Part shown: positions 1 through 8,897 of the stretch, piece by piece
How positions within the stretch are numbered: the first letter of the stretch is position 1
Layout: each line of letters opens with the position of its first letter
NCBI GenBank assembly: GCA_963791545.1
Contig: CAWBSR010000017.1
Coordinates: 1 to 64,000 of the forward strand
Source: JALYXV01 sp963791545
GTDB taxonomy: Bacteria; Actinomycetota; Acidimicrobiia; Acidimicrobiales; Palsa-688
Direction: 5' to 3'
DNA: 64,000 nucleotides
The notes under the pieces: model-generated
What the model saw: only the letters and a program-made list of their open reading frames with translations
Databases searched by the model: none
Told to the model about the DNA's origin: nothing
Translations under genes and position numbers: made by a program

Positions 1-26
1 GCGAAATTGCTGGTGAACGTACTCAT
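1..26 (-). CDS. start of a further gene in the recombinase cassette (partial)
   Basis: An ATG at position 26 on the minus strand overlaps the TGA of the preceding tyrosine recombinase remnant by four bases (ATGA) and opens a frame, MSTFTSNF, that leaves the window. The same ATGA coupling joins the recombinase genes of the three-gene element at 7.8-11.2 kb, so this may be the next recombinase of a similar cassette. Only eight codons are visible, so the product cannot be identified. Confidence 0.3.
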
Positions 27-1242
27 CGCAACCCCTCCTTGACGCAGGCGAGCCCATCCAGCGGCCAGCAGCACTGCCGGAGCTGCTCGCTGGCCAGGGC
101 GAAGTAGCGGCGGGAGGAATCGATACGTGCGTGGCCCAGGACCTGCGCGGCCAGCGGCAGCCCGGCCCCCGACTCGATGAGCCTTGTCCCGGTCGTGCGC
201 CGCAGGGCATGGAACGACTTGCCGTCACGGGCCGCGTGATCAATGCCGGCGCGGGCCAGGCGGCGGCGCATGAGAGTCGAGCCGGTCGGGCTCCCAGCTT
301 CACCAGCGGCGCCTTGAGCCGCACGAACACCTCCGGGGCCTCGCAATCGGGCCGGCCGTGCAAGATCCACTCCGCGACCGCGTTGCCTGCCAGTGGCGGC
401 AGCGGCAGCACCAGCGGCCTGGACGTCTTGGCCTGGACCAGCCGGATCTCGCGCGGCGCCAGTCGATCTCGTCCAGCCGCAACCCGACGATATCGCAGCA
501 GCGCAAACCGGTCGAGACCACCAGCGCGACCATCGCGTAGTCCCTCTTCGGAGTCCCGGATCGATTCCCTCAAGGAGACGGCCGGTCTCCTCACGGGTAA
601 AGCACGGCAACGCCCGCACCCGCCGCGGCGCGACATGCCCGAGCAAGCCATCGACGCGGACGTCACTGACCCCGGCGGCGTGAGGAAGGCGAAGAACCTC
701 TTGAGCGACCACACCACGTTGCCGATACCCGCAGGCCGCCTGGGCGCCATCTCGACCATGAACCCCCGGACGTCGCCCACGGTCACCGCCGACAGACAAC
801 CCCGGCCGGCCCTGTCGAGATAGGCCAGGAAATGGCGAACCTCACCGGCCAGCACCCGCACCGATCCCGGAGCCACCTCCTGGCCCGCCGCCGCGGCGAA
901 CGGTTCCAGGACTTCACCAAAGCTCCCGCTGACGCCAAGGCCCGAGCTAATCACCCGCCATGTCACCCGGCCGTTCCTCTGGAACTCCAACATCATGGCG
1001 GCTGTCTTCACCAGGGCGTTCCGCCTGTTCCGTCCGATCTCACCACGCCGCGCACGCTCCTGCTGGCACGCCGAGAACTCGCCGACCACGCTGGCGGACA
1101 ACGCGTCGAAGCCCCGCCGCCCGCAGAACTCCACGACCGCCTCGCAGCACTTGGCGTAGCGAGCGACCGTATCGCTCGACAAGCCCACACCTTGAACCAC
1201 GCCGAGCACAGCATCAGCCAACCCGGACACCATCGAACCCAT
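23..1242 (-). pseudogene. tyrosine recombinase/integrase, frameshifted
   Basis: A phage-type tyrosine recombinase would act on DNA to integrate or excise a mobile element, but this copy is broken. The reading frame from an ATG at 1242, preceded by a GGGGA-type ribosome site, gives an N-terminal SAM-like core-binding domain to about 650. Coherence then jumps between frames. Box I survives as STGLRCCDIVGLRLDEIDW near 440-530, and the C-terminal block HALRRTTGTRLIE ... LGHARIDSSRRYF near 60-220 holds the second Arg, the box II His and the Tyr. At least two frameshifts separate these pieces. It belongs with the other recombinase remnants here; its relation to the element at 7.8-11.2 kb is not close at sequence level. 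Confidence 0.75.
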
Positions 1243-1458
1243 CGCACTTGTCCCCTTTCACTCTGTGAACCCGCGTTCGGACGAACACGGCGGCACGACA
1301 ACATGAGCGGAGAACGTCAGGAAAGAGATCTCACGCCCACAGCTGACGCATCGGATTATCCCGACAAGCGACAGCCGCGAGAGCGCGTCATCCCAGGACG
1401 CAGGCCCATGACGGGCGCAAACGAGCAGGTATCGGAATAACCCGAGAATCGGAGCAAT

Positions 1459-1796
1459 ACCAGTATGTTGACGCCGGATCGACGTGACCGAGCCAGGTGG
1501 ACAAAAGCGGCATCCGGCAGTAGAGCGTCTCGCCGGCGCGATACCAACCGAGCAAACTGTTAACGGCAAACGCGATGTCGGAGATCATGAGGTCGGGGTC
1601 TGGCCCGAGCGCCACGTCCGTCCAAACCGACCTCGCAGACCAGCTCCGTGAAGGTGCAGTTGTGCTCCTCACGTCCCATTCGTCGGCCTCTGCCGGAGAC
1701 GAAGAACGCCGGCGTTGAAGGTTCCGGGGGACAATCGTCACGCAGGCGGGCGTAGTCGCGTAGCTCGCTGATGGTGGTCGCGTGCAGCGGGATCAT
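1459..1796 (-). pseudogene. degenerate copy of part of the RitB recombinase gene
   Basis: This stretch aligns almost base for base with 8969-9300, the C-terminal half of the second recombinase of the three-gene element. It has scattered substitutions and several indels, for example a scrambled segment near 1520 and an extra base near 1572. The frame is destroyed, although pieces such as SLLGWYRAGE and LSTWLGHVDPASTYWY remain readable. Homology stops abruptly at both ends: to the left is unrecognised DNA and to the right a different IS-type remnant. It is therefore debris of an older copy or of a recombination event, not a gene. The 215 bases between it and the recombinase remnant to its left hold nothing recognisable. 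Confidence 0.8.
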
Positions 1797-2085
1797 GTCT
1801 GATCCCGGTTCGCAACACGCGGATGGTCCAACACGGCGACAAGACCAGCCAGTTCGACGAGGCCCTCGATGGCCAGCCGGTGGCCCAACGGCCCTGGCCG
1901 CCGATCAGTCCACGCCACCGGCAAAGTCACCCGCCCTATTGGGCCGCCCTCGCACACCAACACCAACTCGGCGCCAGCACGGCGGCGCTCAAAAATCACC
2001 GCCAAACGCTGCCCAGCCAGAGGGTGGAACGGATGGGTGACAACAACCGAGTCCGAAACCGGGCTCGACCGGAACGAGCCGGCCT
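1797..2085 (-). pseudogene. Y4bD/Y4pK-like (DUF5372) IS-associated protein remnant
   Basis: The minus-strand frame reads VVVTHPFHPLAGQRLAVIF, then GAELVLVCEGGPIGRVTLP and VAWTDRRPGPLGHRLAIEG. This is the compact pattern I recall for the small DUF5372 (Y4bD/Y4pK) proteins that accompany insertion sequences; the family name is from memory. No start codon of its own is visible, because the frame continues upstream into intron-derived sequence. The 3' side ends at the recombinase copy. Function in the family is unknown. It is best read as the remainder of a mobile-element accessory gene, truncated on both sides by later insertions. Confidence 0.5.
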
Positions 2086-3045
2086 TATGCCGTGACCGTT
2101 GGGATCCCGAGACGACGGATCTTTCCCGACGCCTTTGGGATCGCCTTCTCCCGCACCCGCTGGGGAATGAACCGGTCGGCCTTGAGGACATCTCGCAGCC
2201 CGCCGAGCAGTATCCCAGCACCGAAGACAATGGAGCGAGGTGTCACCCCATCGACGCCGGCGGTTCGTGCAGCCTTGTTGCCCCGCACCTGGCTCCACGC
2301 AACAACGAGGAACGCCGGGTCATAGACCAGGTTGGCAAGGTCATCGAAGCGACGGCCCGGATCGGCTGTCGCCCATTGGTGCAGCTTCGTTTGCATCACG
2401 AGTACCCGGCGCCGGCCTCATCGAGGTCGGGCCACGGATCGCCGATATTCACCAGCGACCTCCTCGTCGAGCAGCGTCACTGCGAACACGCTGGACCCCT
2501 TCGCCATGTGGCCGGCTTTCCCGGCCTCGGGACTACTACGGTCCTCCGCCCATCCCGGCGGCATCGACCGGCAACGGGTCTTCCCGTCGGCCAGCCACCG
2601 CCTGGCCGGGGAGGGGACCGTCGGGATGGTTCCCACGTTCACTCCAGGATCGTTTGACGGGGTCGGCGCCCAACTATGCCCCTGCAACATCGCCACGGCT
2701 ACGCCGCAGGCTTTCACGGTGGCCTCCCTGCCGGCGAAGCGAACCGGCCCAGGAGTTCCCCGCACAACGATGTGCGGGTCCGCGTCACAACTCAGCCCAT
2801 ACCCGCCAGCTTGGAGCTGATGGGTCTCTTGAGGGGCGTTCAATCGCTGGTTCCTCACGTACGCCTTTCCGTCTCGCTTGCCGGGCCCAGGCCATCTGGC
2901 AGTGCTGGCCCACCCCGTCGTTGTCAGGGCTGCTTGCCACCCTCCCCCTCGTCCCAGGGATCGGGCTGCCCCCAGCTTCACCGGGCCGCTGCGACGCCCC
3001 GGAGGCGATGTCCTTTCACCACCGCCCGATCCCAGAGCGCATCGT
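2086..3045 (-). mobile_element. group II intron, 5' part only
   Basis: Reading the minus strand from about 3045, the DNA has the long structured GC-rich leader of a bacterial group II intron. Directly after it comes the N-terminus of an intron-encoded reverse transcriptase (2399 to 2092). The intron stops inside the enzyme gene, so the catalytic polymerase half and domains V and VI are missing. The 5' boundary is uncertain: it adjoins the IS3 orfA remnant, and a plausible GUG-type start lies near 3030-3045. The intron protein differs clearly from that of the second intron at 6.5-7.8 kb, so these are two lineages rather than copies. Confidence 0.6.
2092..2399 (-). pseudogene. group II intron reverse transcriptase, N-terminal fragment
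   Basis: The product of about 100 residues contains RGNKAARTAGVDGVTPRSI, then RFIPQRVREKAIPKASGK and RRLGIPTVTA. These are the RT0/RT1 region of LtrA-type maturases, which promote intron splicing and mobility. The family continues with the fingers and palm, including the YADD box, the maturase X domain and often an endonuclease; all of this is absent. The break after GIPTVTA coincides with the junction to the Y4bD/Y4pK-like remnant. It cannot be functional as it stands. Confidence 0.75.
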
Positions 3046-3340
3046 GGCGCTCCGCCTCCTTGACCCATAGGACCACGGATCGCTTGAGGACATCGCGCTC
3101 CATCCGCAGCTCGGCGACCTCCCGCTCGAGATCGTGCAGCCGGGCCCGCTCGTTGACGGTGAGACCTTCGGTCTCGCCGTGCTCGATGCGGTGCTGCTTC
3201 AACCAGTTACCCAACGTCCCCTCGTTGATCCCCAAGTCCCTGGCGATCACGGCGATGGGCTTGCCGGTCTCCTTGACTATCCGGACCGCTCCTTCTCGGA
3301 ACTCCCGGTCAAACTTCCGTCGCATCTCCCGTTTCGGCAT
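2978..3340 (-). pseudogene. IS3-family OrfA transposase subunit, 3' end replaced
   Basis: The first 90 or so residues are a textbook IS3 OrfA: a helix-turn-helix (KFDREFREGAVRIVKETG ... IARDLGINEGTLGNWLKQH) and a leucine-zipper segment (ERARLHDLEREVAELRMERD) ending in KRSVVLWVKEAE. In the family OrfA stops just here and OrfB, the DDE catalytic part, follows by frameshifting. In this window the frame instead runs on into intron-like sequence and no OrfB exists. The element has been truncated, probably by the group II intron on its downstream side. OrfA alone binds ends but cannot transpose. Confidence 0.75.
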
Positions 3341-3472
3341 CGCTCCTCCTCATAGGCGATGCCTCCACGGTTTTGGGATACCCGCCAAGCTTCGCGCGAG
3401 TGCCACGGGCACCAGACTTCGGGCAGCCCTGGCCCCCGACTCACGAAGTGGGAACGCGATAGCCTGACGGCA

Positions 3473-4295
3473 GTGACCTCGATCGCAGCACTGATGCGCG
3501 ACGTTGATCGCGCCATTGCGCCAGTTCTATCGATGATTGATATTGGCGAACTGACACCGCATAATGCGGGTTATTCCGGATACGCGCGCTGCCCGTTTGA
3601 GGCCTTCGTAAATGCTGAGCGCCTCCGCTACCGGCATGCCCTCAACTTTCTCGTGGACGAGCCGCCAGGGCGGGCGGCAGACCTAGGCTGCTTTATTCCG
3701 TACATGTCGATTGCGCTAGCACGGTTAGGTTGGAAGGTCGCAGCGGCCGACCGCTACAGCCTATATGGGGAGGTCTTGCGGCGGACTATTTTCGACCTAG
3801 GTCAGCGGGAGGGATTCGACGTAGTCGACGTAGACATCATGAGAGACGACTCGATGGCATCCTTGGGTGAGCGGGATCTTGTCCTCCTAATGGCGGTCGT
3901 CGAGCACCTGAACGGAAGCCCTCGGGAAGGTTCTTGCCAATATCTGGCGGTTGCTACCACCAGAGGGCATGCTCCTCTTCGAGGTCCCGAATATCGCGGA
4001 ACTTAGTAAGCGGATACGACTCTTGCGGGGTAAATCGCCGTTGCCGCTATATAGCTCGTATCTTGCGTCGAGCTACCCATTTGAGGGACACAACAGGGAG
4101 ATGACAGTCGCCGAGGTCAAGTATTTGTTGCTGGAGATGGCGTTTAGTGTGCAGCGCGTCGACTGTTTCGACTACTCACCGCCGGTAAGCACACCGAAGC
4201 GGGTCCTTCTGGGCGCTCTTCGCCGCCTCGTGCCCGCGTCGCGTGAAACAATAATGGCGGTCGCCACCCGACTTGACAGCCAACCAGAGGCCTGA
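3473..4295 (+). pseudogene. SAM-dependent methyltransferase, frameshifted
   Basis: The first frame (start GTG 3473 or ATG 3494) contains motif I as AADLGCFIPYMSIALARLG with VAAADR after it, and ends coherently in LMAVVEHLNGSPR. Removing one G from the run near 3924 would join it to the next frame, KVLANIWRLLPPEGMLLFEV, which runs to a TGA at 4295. The reconstructed protein of about 270 residues looks like a class I methyltransferase of the kind found in surface-polysaccharide loci. Base composition is visibly less GC-rich than the flanking DNA and matches the flippase gene that follows. A sequencing error rather than true decay cannot be excluded, because only one base is involved. Confidence 0.7.
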
Positions 4296-4530
4296 CTGGG
4301 GGTGGCAACTGCCGCGAGGAGCAATCGGATTGCTGGGAAGCTCCAGCTAATGGTGCTGCCAGACGTGCGCGAATCCTCTGGGCTGCGAAGCATGAACTCC
4401 GGTCGTAGGGGTCTTGAGACTCCTCGGGAAAGAGCCGTATGTCCCCCTGTTCGGGGATTTTATGATTGGGAAAGGTCGACCGTCTCGCGGTTGCTGCCCA
4501 TGGCGGCATTTGTGCCTAACATTGTCGACT

Positions 4531-5871
4531 GTGGCTAGGACGCCTTCGCGGTTAGGTTTGCGTCATTACCTCGGGCGCATCCGAGCCGCCAATGGTGCGC
4601 TCAGAAATAGGCCATGGCTACGCAATGTCTGGCAGACTCTATGGGCGCGCGCCGCGATTGTGATTGTCGGCGGCACCTCCTCAATTTTGGTGGCCCGCGT
4701 CCTCGGTCCCGTTGGACGTGGCTTCTACGCAACCGCGGGTGCTGCCGGAACGACCCTTGCTGTCTTCGGAACACTCGGTTTGCATGCTGCTAACGTCTAT
4801 TATGTTGGAAGGTATCCTCAGCGGCGAACTGCTCTGGTGTGGAATTCCGTCGTAGTCGCGCTCGTGGTTGCGTTCGTGGCAGCGACATCTTATGCCGTTT
4901 TCGATAGTGTCATGCCGTCAGCACTACCCGTGCGCGGATCGCTCGGCCTCGCGGTATTGAGTTGGGTTCCTTTCGCGCTCGCATTTGCCATATTGCAGCC
5001 ATTACTGTTAGCTGTCGGTGAGGTTCGGCTCTATAGCGTGGTCGACCTTTCGTGGCAGTTGGCGGGACTATTATTGGTGAGCCTATTGGCGGGTACTGGC
5101 CACGCTACGCCAGCAACTCTTTGGTCGACAAATACCCTCGCCATTGCGGGCGCCGCCGCGGTCATCGTTCGGCGCCTTGTGCGAGGGACGACTCAGGTCC
5201 AGCGCCCATCCATGGAGGTGTTCCGGAGCACCGTCCGGTACGCATCGAGAACATACATGTCGTCGATTAGCGGATTCCTGCTCCTGAGGATCGACATTCT
5301 GATTATGGCGCAGCTACTTGGTGCGCGGCAGGTTGGCTATTATTCTGTGGCGTCAACGGCCGCCGACCTTGTCCTGGTTGTGCCGGCGGTAATTGGTGCC
5401 TTGTTATTCCCGCGGCTGTGCGCCTTGGTGTCGGACGCGGAACGGCTCAGAGCAACACGGAGAGTCATGGCGGGCACGATATGTTGCATGACTGTCCTGT
5501 GCCTGAGCATGCTGGTAGCCGCCCCGGATGTTGTTCGCGTTGTCTTCGGACGCCAGTATGTACCGGCGGTGCCTGCGATCAATCTCCTTCTTCCCGGTCT
5601 TGTGTTCTATGGTGGCTATTTCGTGGCAATAAACTTCTTTTTCTCCGTGGGTATGCCGATTGTCGTCGTCGGCGCACAAACGTTCTGTCTTGGTATAAAC
5701 GTAACCCTCGACCTGCTGTTACTTCCCCGGCTTGGGATAGCAGGAGCCTCGATTGCGTCAAGCGTAGCTTACACGCTGATGTTCGTAGCAGCGCTCATCC
5801 TGATGCACCGAAGGGAGTTCCGCAGAGGCGTCGAGCCTGAAGTCGGCGGCAAAAGCGCTGTTTTATGGTAA
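4531..5871 (+). CDS. Wzx-type oligosaccharide flippase
   Basis: This is a polytopic membrane protein of about 446 residues with roughly twelve to fourteen hydrophobic segments, in the style of the polysaccharide transporter/MOP flippases that move lipid-linked glycans across the cytoplasmic membrane. The N-terminal pattern RAAIVIVGGTSSILVARVLGP and the mid-protein segment DILIMAQLLGARQVGYYSVA are typical of the family. An upstream ATG at 4414 exists, but the first 39 residues from it are not membrane-protein-like, so the GTG at 4531 is preferred. Lower GC, shared with the broken methyltransferase upstream, suggests a horizontally acquired glycan module. Substrate unknown. The gene appears intact, but its partners have been separated from it by mobile DNA. 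Confidence 0.8.
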   Translation: MARTPSRLGLRHYLGRIRAANGALRNRPWLRNVWQTLWARAAIVIVGGTSSILVARVLGPVGRGFYATAGAAGTTLAVFGTLGLHAANVYYVGRYPQRRTALVWNSVVVALVVAFVAATSYAVFDSVMPSALPVRGSLGLAVLSWVPFALAFAILQPLLLAVGEVRLYSVVDLSWQLAGLLLVSLLAGTGHATPATLWSTNTLAIAGAAAVIVRRLVRGTTQVQRPSMEVFRSTVRYASRTYMSSISGFLLLRIDILIMAQLLGARQVGYYSVASTAADLVLVVPAVIGALLFPRLCALVSDAERLRATRRVMAGTICCMTVLCLSMLVAAPDVVRVVFGRQYVPAVPAINLLLPGLVFYGGYFVAINFFFSVGMPIVVVGAQTFCLGINVTLDLLLLPRLGIAGASIASSVAYTLMFVAALILMHRREFRRGVEPEVGGKSAVLW

Positions 5872-5955
5872 CCATTCAGTTGCGTCACGAACGCGGAGGG
5901 AGGTTCGGCGGCGGTGGACGCGGGCTTATGTAGGAGAGCTTCCTGAAGCGGTGCT
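5872..5955. other. spacer between flippase and intron, nothing recognised
   Basis: This short stretch follows the flippase stop and precedes the proposed GTGCG start of the second group II intron. It has no coding frame, hairpin terminator or repeat that I can support. Confidence 0.4.
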
Positions 5956-6532
5956 GTGCGAAAGATGGAGGATCGTTGGCCCTCCGGCGTCGGCCTACGG
6001 GGGTAGGCGGCAAACCGCTCTGATGCTGCGTTGGCTGAAGACCGTCGTGGTGAGCGATCAGGGAAAAGGCACGACGTGATCGTGTCAGGTGGGGACCAGG
6101 AAGACGTTCCAGAGCACCCGGCCCTGCTGGGTGTCGCCGTTGAAGCGTCGTAAGGTTTGGGTGGCATCGAAACCGGGGGGCCGCTGATTCTCCCGGGATG
6201 AGCCTGGCGGGCGTCCGCGTCTACTGGCCAGGTGGTGCCCGGCGTGCAGGCGGCGTGAGCCTGGTCTGCGGCTCTCGCACGGAACGTGAGAAGGCGAGCG
6301 TCGATACCGTCCGGCCGTTCACTTGGGCTTGTTAGCCACCCGGCCGGCGAGAGGGAGCGTGCCGAGGCAGCAACCGTAGGCATTGAGTACCGATGCGGCG
6401 CTTGCCGGCGGACCGGCCCGTAGTAGCTGGGAAGCTCTGCTCGCTGGGGTGGGGGTGGAGCCAAGGGGCCGGCTCACCAGGACTGTTCGATTCGTTCAAC
6501 CGGGCGGATCCTGGGAGGAGGCGAGAAGGACA

Positions 6533-7786
6533 ATGCCAAAGTCGCAGGCCAAGCCGTTCGACATTCCCAAGCAGGAGGTGTGGGAGGCGTACCGGCAGGT
6601 TGCGGCCAACAAGGGTGCTCCGGGAGTGGACGAGGAGACCTTGGGTGAGTTCGAGGCCGATCTGAAGAGCAACCTCTACAAGATCTGGAACCGGATGAGC
6701 TCGGGGTCGTACTTTCCGCCCCCGGTGCAGGGCAGTGGAGATACCGAAGCCGTCAGGGCGGGGTTCGTTTGCTCGGTGTGCCCACCGTGGCGGACAGGGT
6801 GGCCCAGACGGTGGTGGCTCAACATCTCGGGGAGCGGGCGGAACCGGTGTTCCACCCCGACTCCTACGGCTACCGCCCGAGGAGATCCGCCCTCGACGCT
6901 GTGGAGCGATGCCGGGAGCGGTGCTGGAAGTGCGACTGGGTGATCGATCTCGACGTCCAGAAGTTCTTCGACACGGTGCCGTGGGATCTCGATCGTCAAG
7001 GCGGTGGAGGCGGTCACGGACTGCCCGTGGGTGCTGTTGTATGTGAAGCGGTGGCTTGCCGCGCCATTGCGATTGCCCGACGGCACCGTTGTCGAGCGAA
7101 AGCAGGGGACTCCCGCAAGGCTCGGCGGTCTCGCCAGTGCTGGCGAACCTGTTCATGCATTACGCGTTCGACCGTGGATGGCCCGGAGCTTCCCGAGCGT
7201 CGGGTTTGAGCGCTATGCCGACGATGCCGTCGTGCATTGCGTGAGCAGGCGGCAGGCGCGAGAGCGTGCTCGCCGCGATCGTCGAGCGGATGGGCGAGGT
7301 GGGCTTGACGTTGCATCCGGACAAGACGCGGATCGTCTACTGCAAGGACGGGAAGCGCCGGGGCAGCCACGAGCACACCAGCTTCACCTTCCTCGGCTAC
7401 CAGTTCAGGGCTCGCAAGGCCAAGAGCAAGGACGGGCGGTACTTCACCTCGTTCCTGCCCGCGGTCAGCCCTGAGAAGCTCAAGGCCAAAAGCGCCGAAC
7501 TCCGCGCTATGCGGATCCATCGGCGCACCACCTGGACCCTGGACGACCTCGCCCGATGGCTGAACCCCATCGTGCGAGGATGGATGACTACTACGGCCGG
7601 TTCTACCGGTCGGCGCTGACGCCCCTCCTCCGGCGTGTCAACAGCTACCTGAGGCGCTGGGCTGGGAAGAAGTACAAGCGGTTGCGGACCTACAAGCGGT
7701 TCAAGCGGTGGTGGGACGGGCTGATCGATCGACAGCCCACCTTCTTCGCCCAATGGCGGTGGGCACGCGTTTCTGACGACGGGTGA
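6533..7786 (+). pseudogene. ltrA: group II intron reverse transcriptase/maturase, multiple frameshifts
   Basis: The gene begins MPKSQAKPFDIPKQEVWEAY with a ribosome site (GGAGGAGGCGAGAAGG) just upstream. It reads through VAANKGAPGVDEETLGEF, then changes frame several times: GVPTVADRVAQTVVAQHL, DSYGYRPRRSALDAV, VIDLDVQKFFDTVPWDL, GLPQGSAVSPVLANLFMHY and the catalytic box FERYADDAVVH. The tail includes FTFLGYQFRARKAK and the maturase end TYYGRFYRSALTPLLRRVN ... RLRTYKRFKRWWDGL. All reverse transcriptase and maturase motifs can be found, but in at least four different frame segments, so no full-length protein is made. It ends three bases before domain V, as expected for an ORF in intron domain IV. 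Confidence 0.85.
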
Positions 7787-7789
7787 GAG

Positions 7790-7822
7790 GAGTCGGGTGA
7801 CGGGAGACTGTCACGCCCGGAT
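7790..7822 (+). ncRNA. group II intron domain V, split by insertion
   Basis: The 33 bases here plus the C at 11220 make a 34-nt domain V hairpin. The lower stem starts GAGTCGGG, a short bulge follows, and the upper stem GTGACGG pairs with CTGTCAC around a GAGA (GNRA) tetraloop, ending in GCCCGGATC. Length, loop type and bulge position fit the catalytic heart of group II introns, though one lower-stem pair (G opposite A) is off consensus. The insertion of the recombinase element between GGAT and the final C removes the intact hairpin from the transcript. Confidence 0.75.
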
Positions 7823-7850
7823 GTATGTCCAGCGCGTGGTTATGTTGAGG
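7823..7850. repeat. left terminal inverted repeat of the RIT element
   Basis: This 28-base sequence, beginning GTATGTCCAGCG and ending TTATGTTGAGG, is the exact reverse complement of 11161-11188. It abuts the truncated intron domain V directly. Confidence 0.9.
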
Positions 7851-7893
7851 GGTCCACCCGGTGCGATGGATTGTCCTGTTCAGGCGGATCGCT

Positions 7894-7906
7894 GCTCAAC
7901 ATAATC
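7894..7906. repeat. left inner inverted repeat of the RIT element
   Basis: GCTCAACATAATC is the exact reverse complement of 11094-11106 and lies just beyond the stop of the third recombinase gene (7905). Its core CTCAACATAA is also the inverse of TTATGTTGAG in the outer repeat about 50 bases away, making a spaced palindrome at this end, probably a recombinase binding pair. Confidence 0.75.
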
Positions 7907-8897
7907 AGAGGTTCTCCAGGAAGGCTAGGAGCGTGTCCGGGGGTCGGTATCTGCCGGGCTTCGCTCCGAGCGGGGCGGTTCGCGCGATCGCCTCTTCCTT
8001 GAGAGCGGGGTCGGCGTGCTCGTAGATGTGGGTGGTCTGAGTACTCGAATGACCGAGACACAGCGCGATCGTGGCGATGTCCACGCCCTTGGACCGTAGA
8101 AGCATGGCGTTGGTGTGACGCAGCGTGTGCGGGGTGATCTGTTTGGTCTTCAGCGAAGGGCACCCGAGGGCTGCTGCCGTGGCGGCGTGTTTTGATACGA
8201 CGACGCCGACGGTGTAGCGGCTGAGCGGTCGTCCCTGGCGGGTTGGGAATAGCGGCTCGTCGGGTTGACCGCGGCGTTCGTTCAGCCAGGCTCGCACGAC
8301 GGTGACGGTCTCGCCGGTCAGGGTCGTGGCGCGCTTCTTTCGGCCCTTGCCGGTTATCCGGATGTGGGCGCCGGTGCCGAGGTGCACGTCGCCGACGCGC
8401 AGGCCGGTGAGCTCGGAGACACGAACGCCTGTCTGGATCATGAGTACCAGCAGGGCGTGGTCGCGCCGGCCCAGCCAGGTGCCCGGGTCGGGCGCGGCGA
8501 GCAGCGCCTTGATCTCGCCGAGATCGAGGTAGGAGACGATGCTGCTCTCGTAGCGCTTCGTGGGGATGGCCATCACCCGGGCGATGGTGTGCGCGTGCTC
8601 GGGATGCTCCAGCGCCGCGAACCGGTAGAACGAGTGGATGGCACCGAGTCTGGCGTTGCGGGTCCGGGGACTGTTGCCCCGTGCCTGTTCGAGATGGTTG
8701 AGGAACGCGCCGATCATCGGAGCGTCGAGATCGTCGATGTCGAGCTGAAACGGCTGCTTGCCGGTCCGGTCGTGGGCGAAGCGGAGCAGGAGCCGAAACG
8801 TGTCGCGGTAGGCGGCGATGGTTTGGGGGCTGGCATTCCGCTGCATGATCAGCCGATCGGTGAAGAAACCTTGCAGCACTGGCGCGAGCGCGGTCAT
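7905..8897 (-). CDS. ritC: RitC-like tyrosine recombinase
   Basis: The 330-residue site-specific recombinase starts at an ATG (8897) that overlaps the RitB stop as ATGA; the open frame further upstream is only a shadow of ritB. An N-terminal core-binding domain (NASPQTIAAYRDTFRLLLRF) is followed by the catalytic domain. Box I Arg lies in TGVRVSELTGLRV, the His-x-x-Arg in HTLRHTNAMLL, and the box II His and nucleophilic Tyr in LGHSSTQTTHIYEH. The Lys of the beta-hairpin is probably within ITGKGRKKRAT. It looks intact. In RIT elements all three recombinases are thought to act together; the exact mechanism is not settled. Confidence 0.9.
   Translation of the reverse strand: MTALAPVLQGFFTDRLIMQRNASPQTIAAYRDTFRLLLRFAHDRTGKQPFQLDIDDLDAPMIGAFLNHLEQARGNSPRTRNARLGAIHSFYRFAALEHPEHAHTIARVMAIPTKRYESSIVSYLDLGEIKALLAAPDPGTWLGRRDHALLVLMIQTGVRVSELTGLRVGDVHLGTGAHIRITGKGRKKRATTLTGETVTVVRAWLNERRGQPDEPLFPTRQGRPLSRYTVGVVVSKHAATAAALGCPSLKTKQITPHTLRHTNAMLLRSKGVDIATIALCLGHSSTQTTHIYEHADPALKEEAIARTAPLGAKPGRYRPPDTLLAFLENL

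Larger units (their letters stand above)
5956..7822 (+). mobile_element. group II intron, 5' part up to the RIT insertion
   Basis: A GTGCG at 5956 fits the conserved 5' end of group II introns. About 570 bases of structured, non-coding, GC-rich sequence follow, then an intron reverse transcriptase gene (broken) and the domain V hairpin. Domain V is cut one base before its end by a three-recombinase element; the last base, domain VI and the intron end resume at about 11214-11255. The whole intron would be near 1.9 kb without the insertion. With its reverse transcriptase frameshifted and its catalytic domain V split, it should be unable to splice or move. The exact 5' boundary is tentative. Confidence 0.65.
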
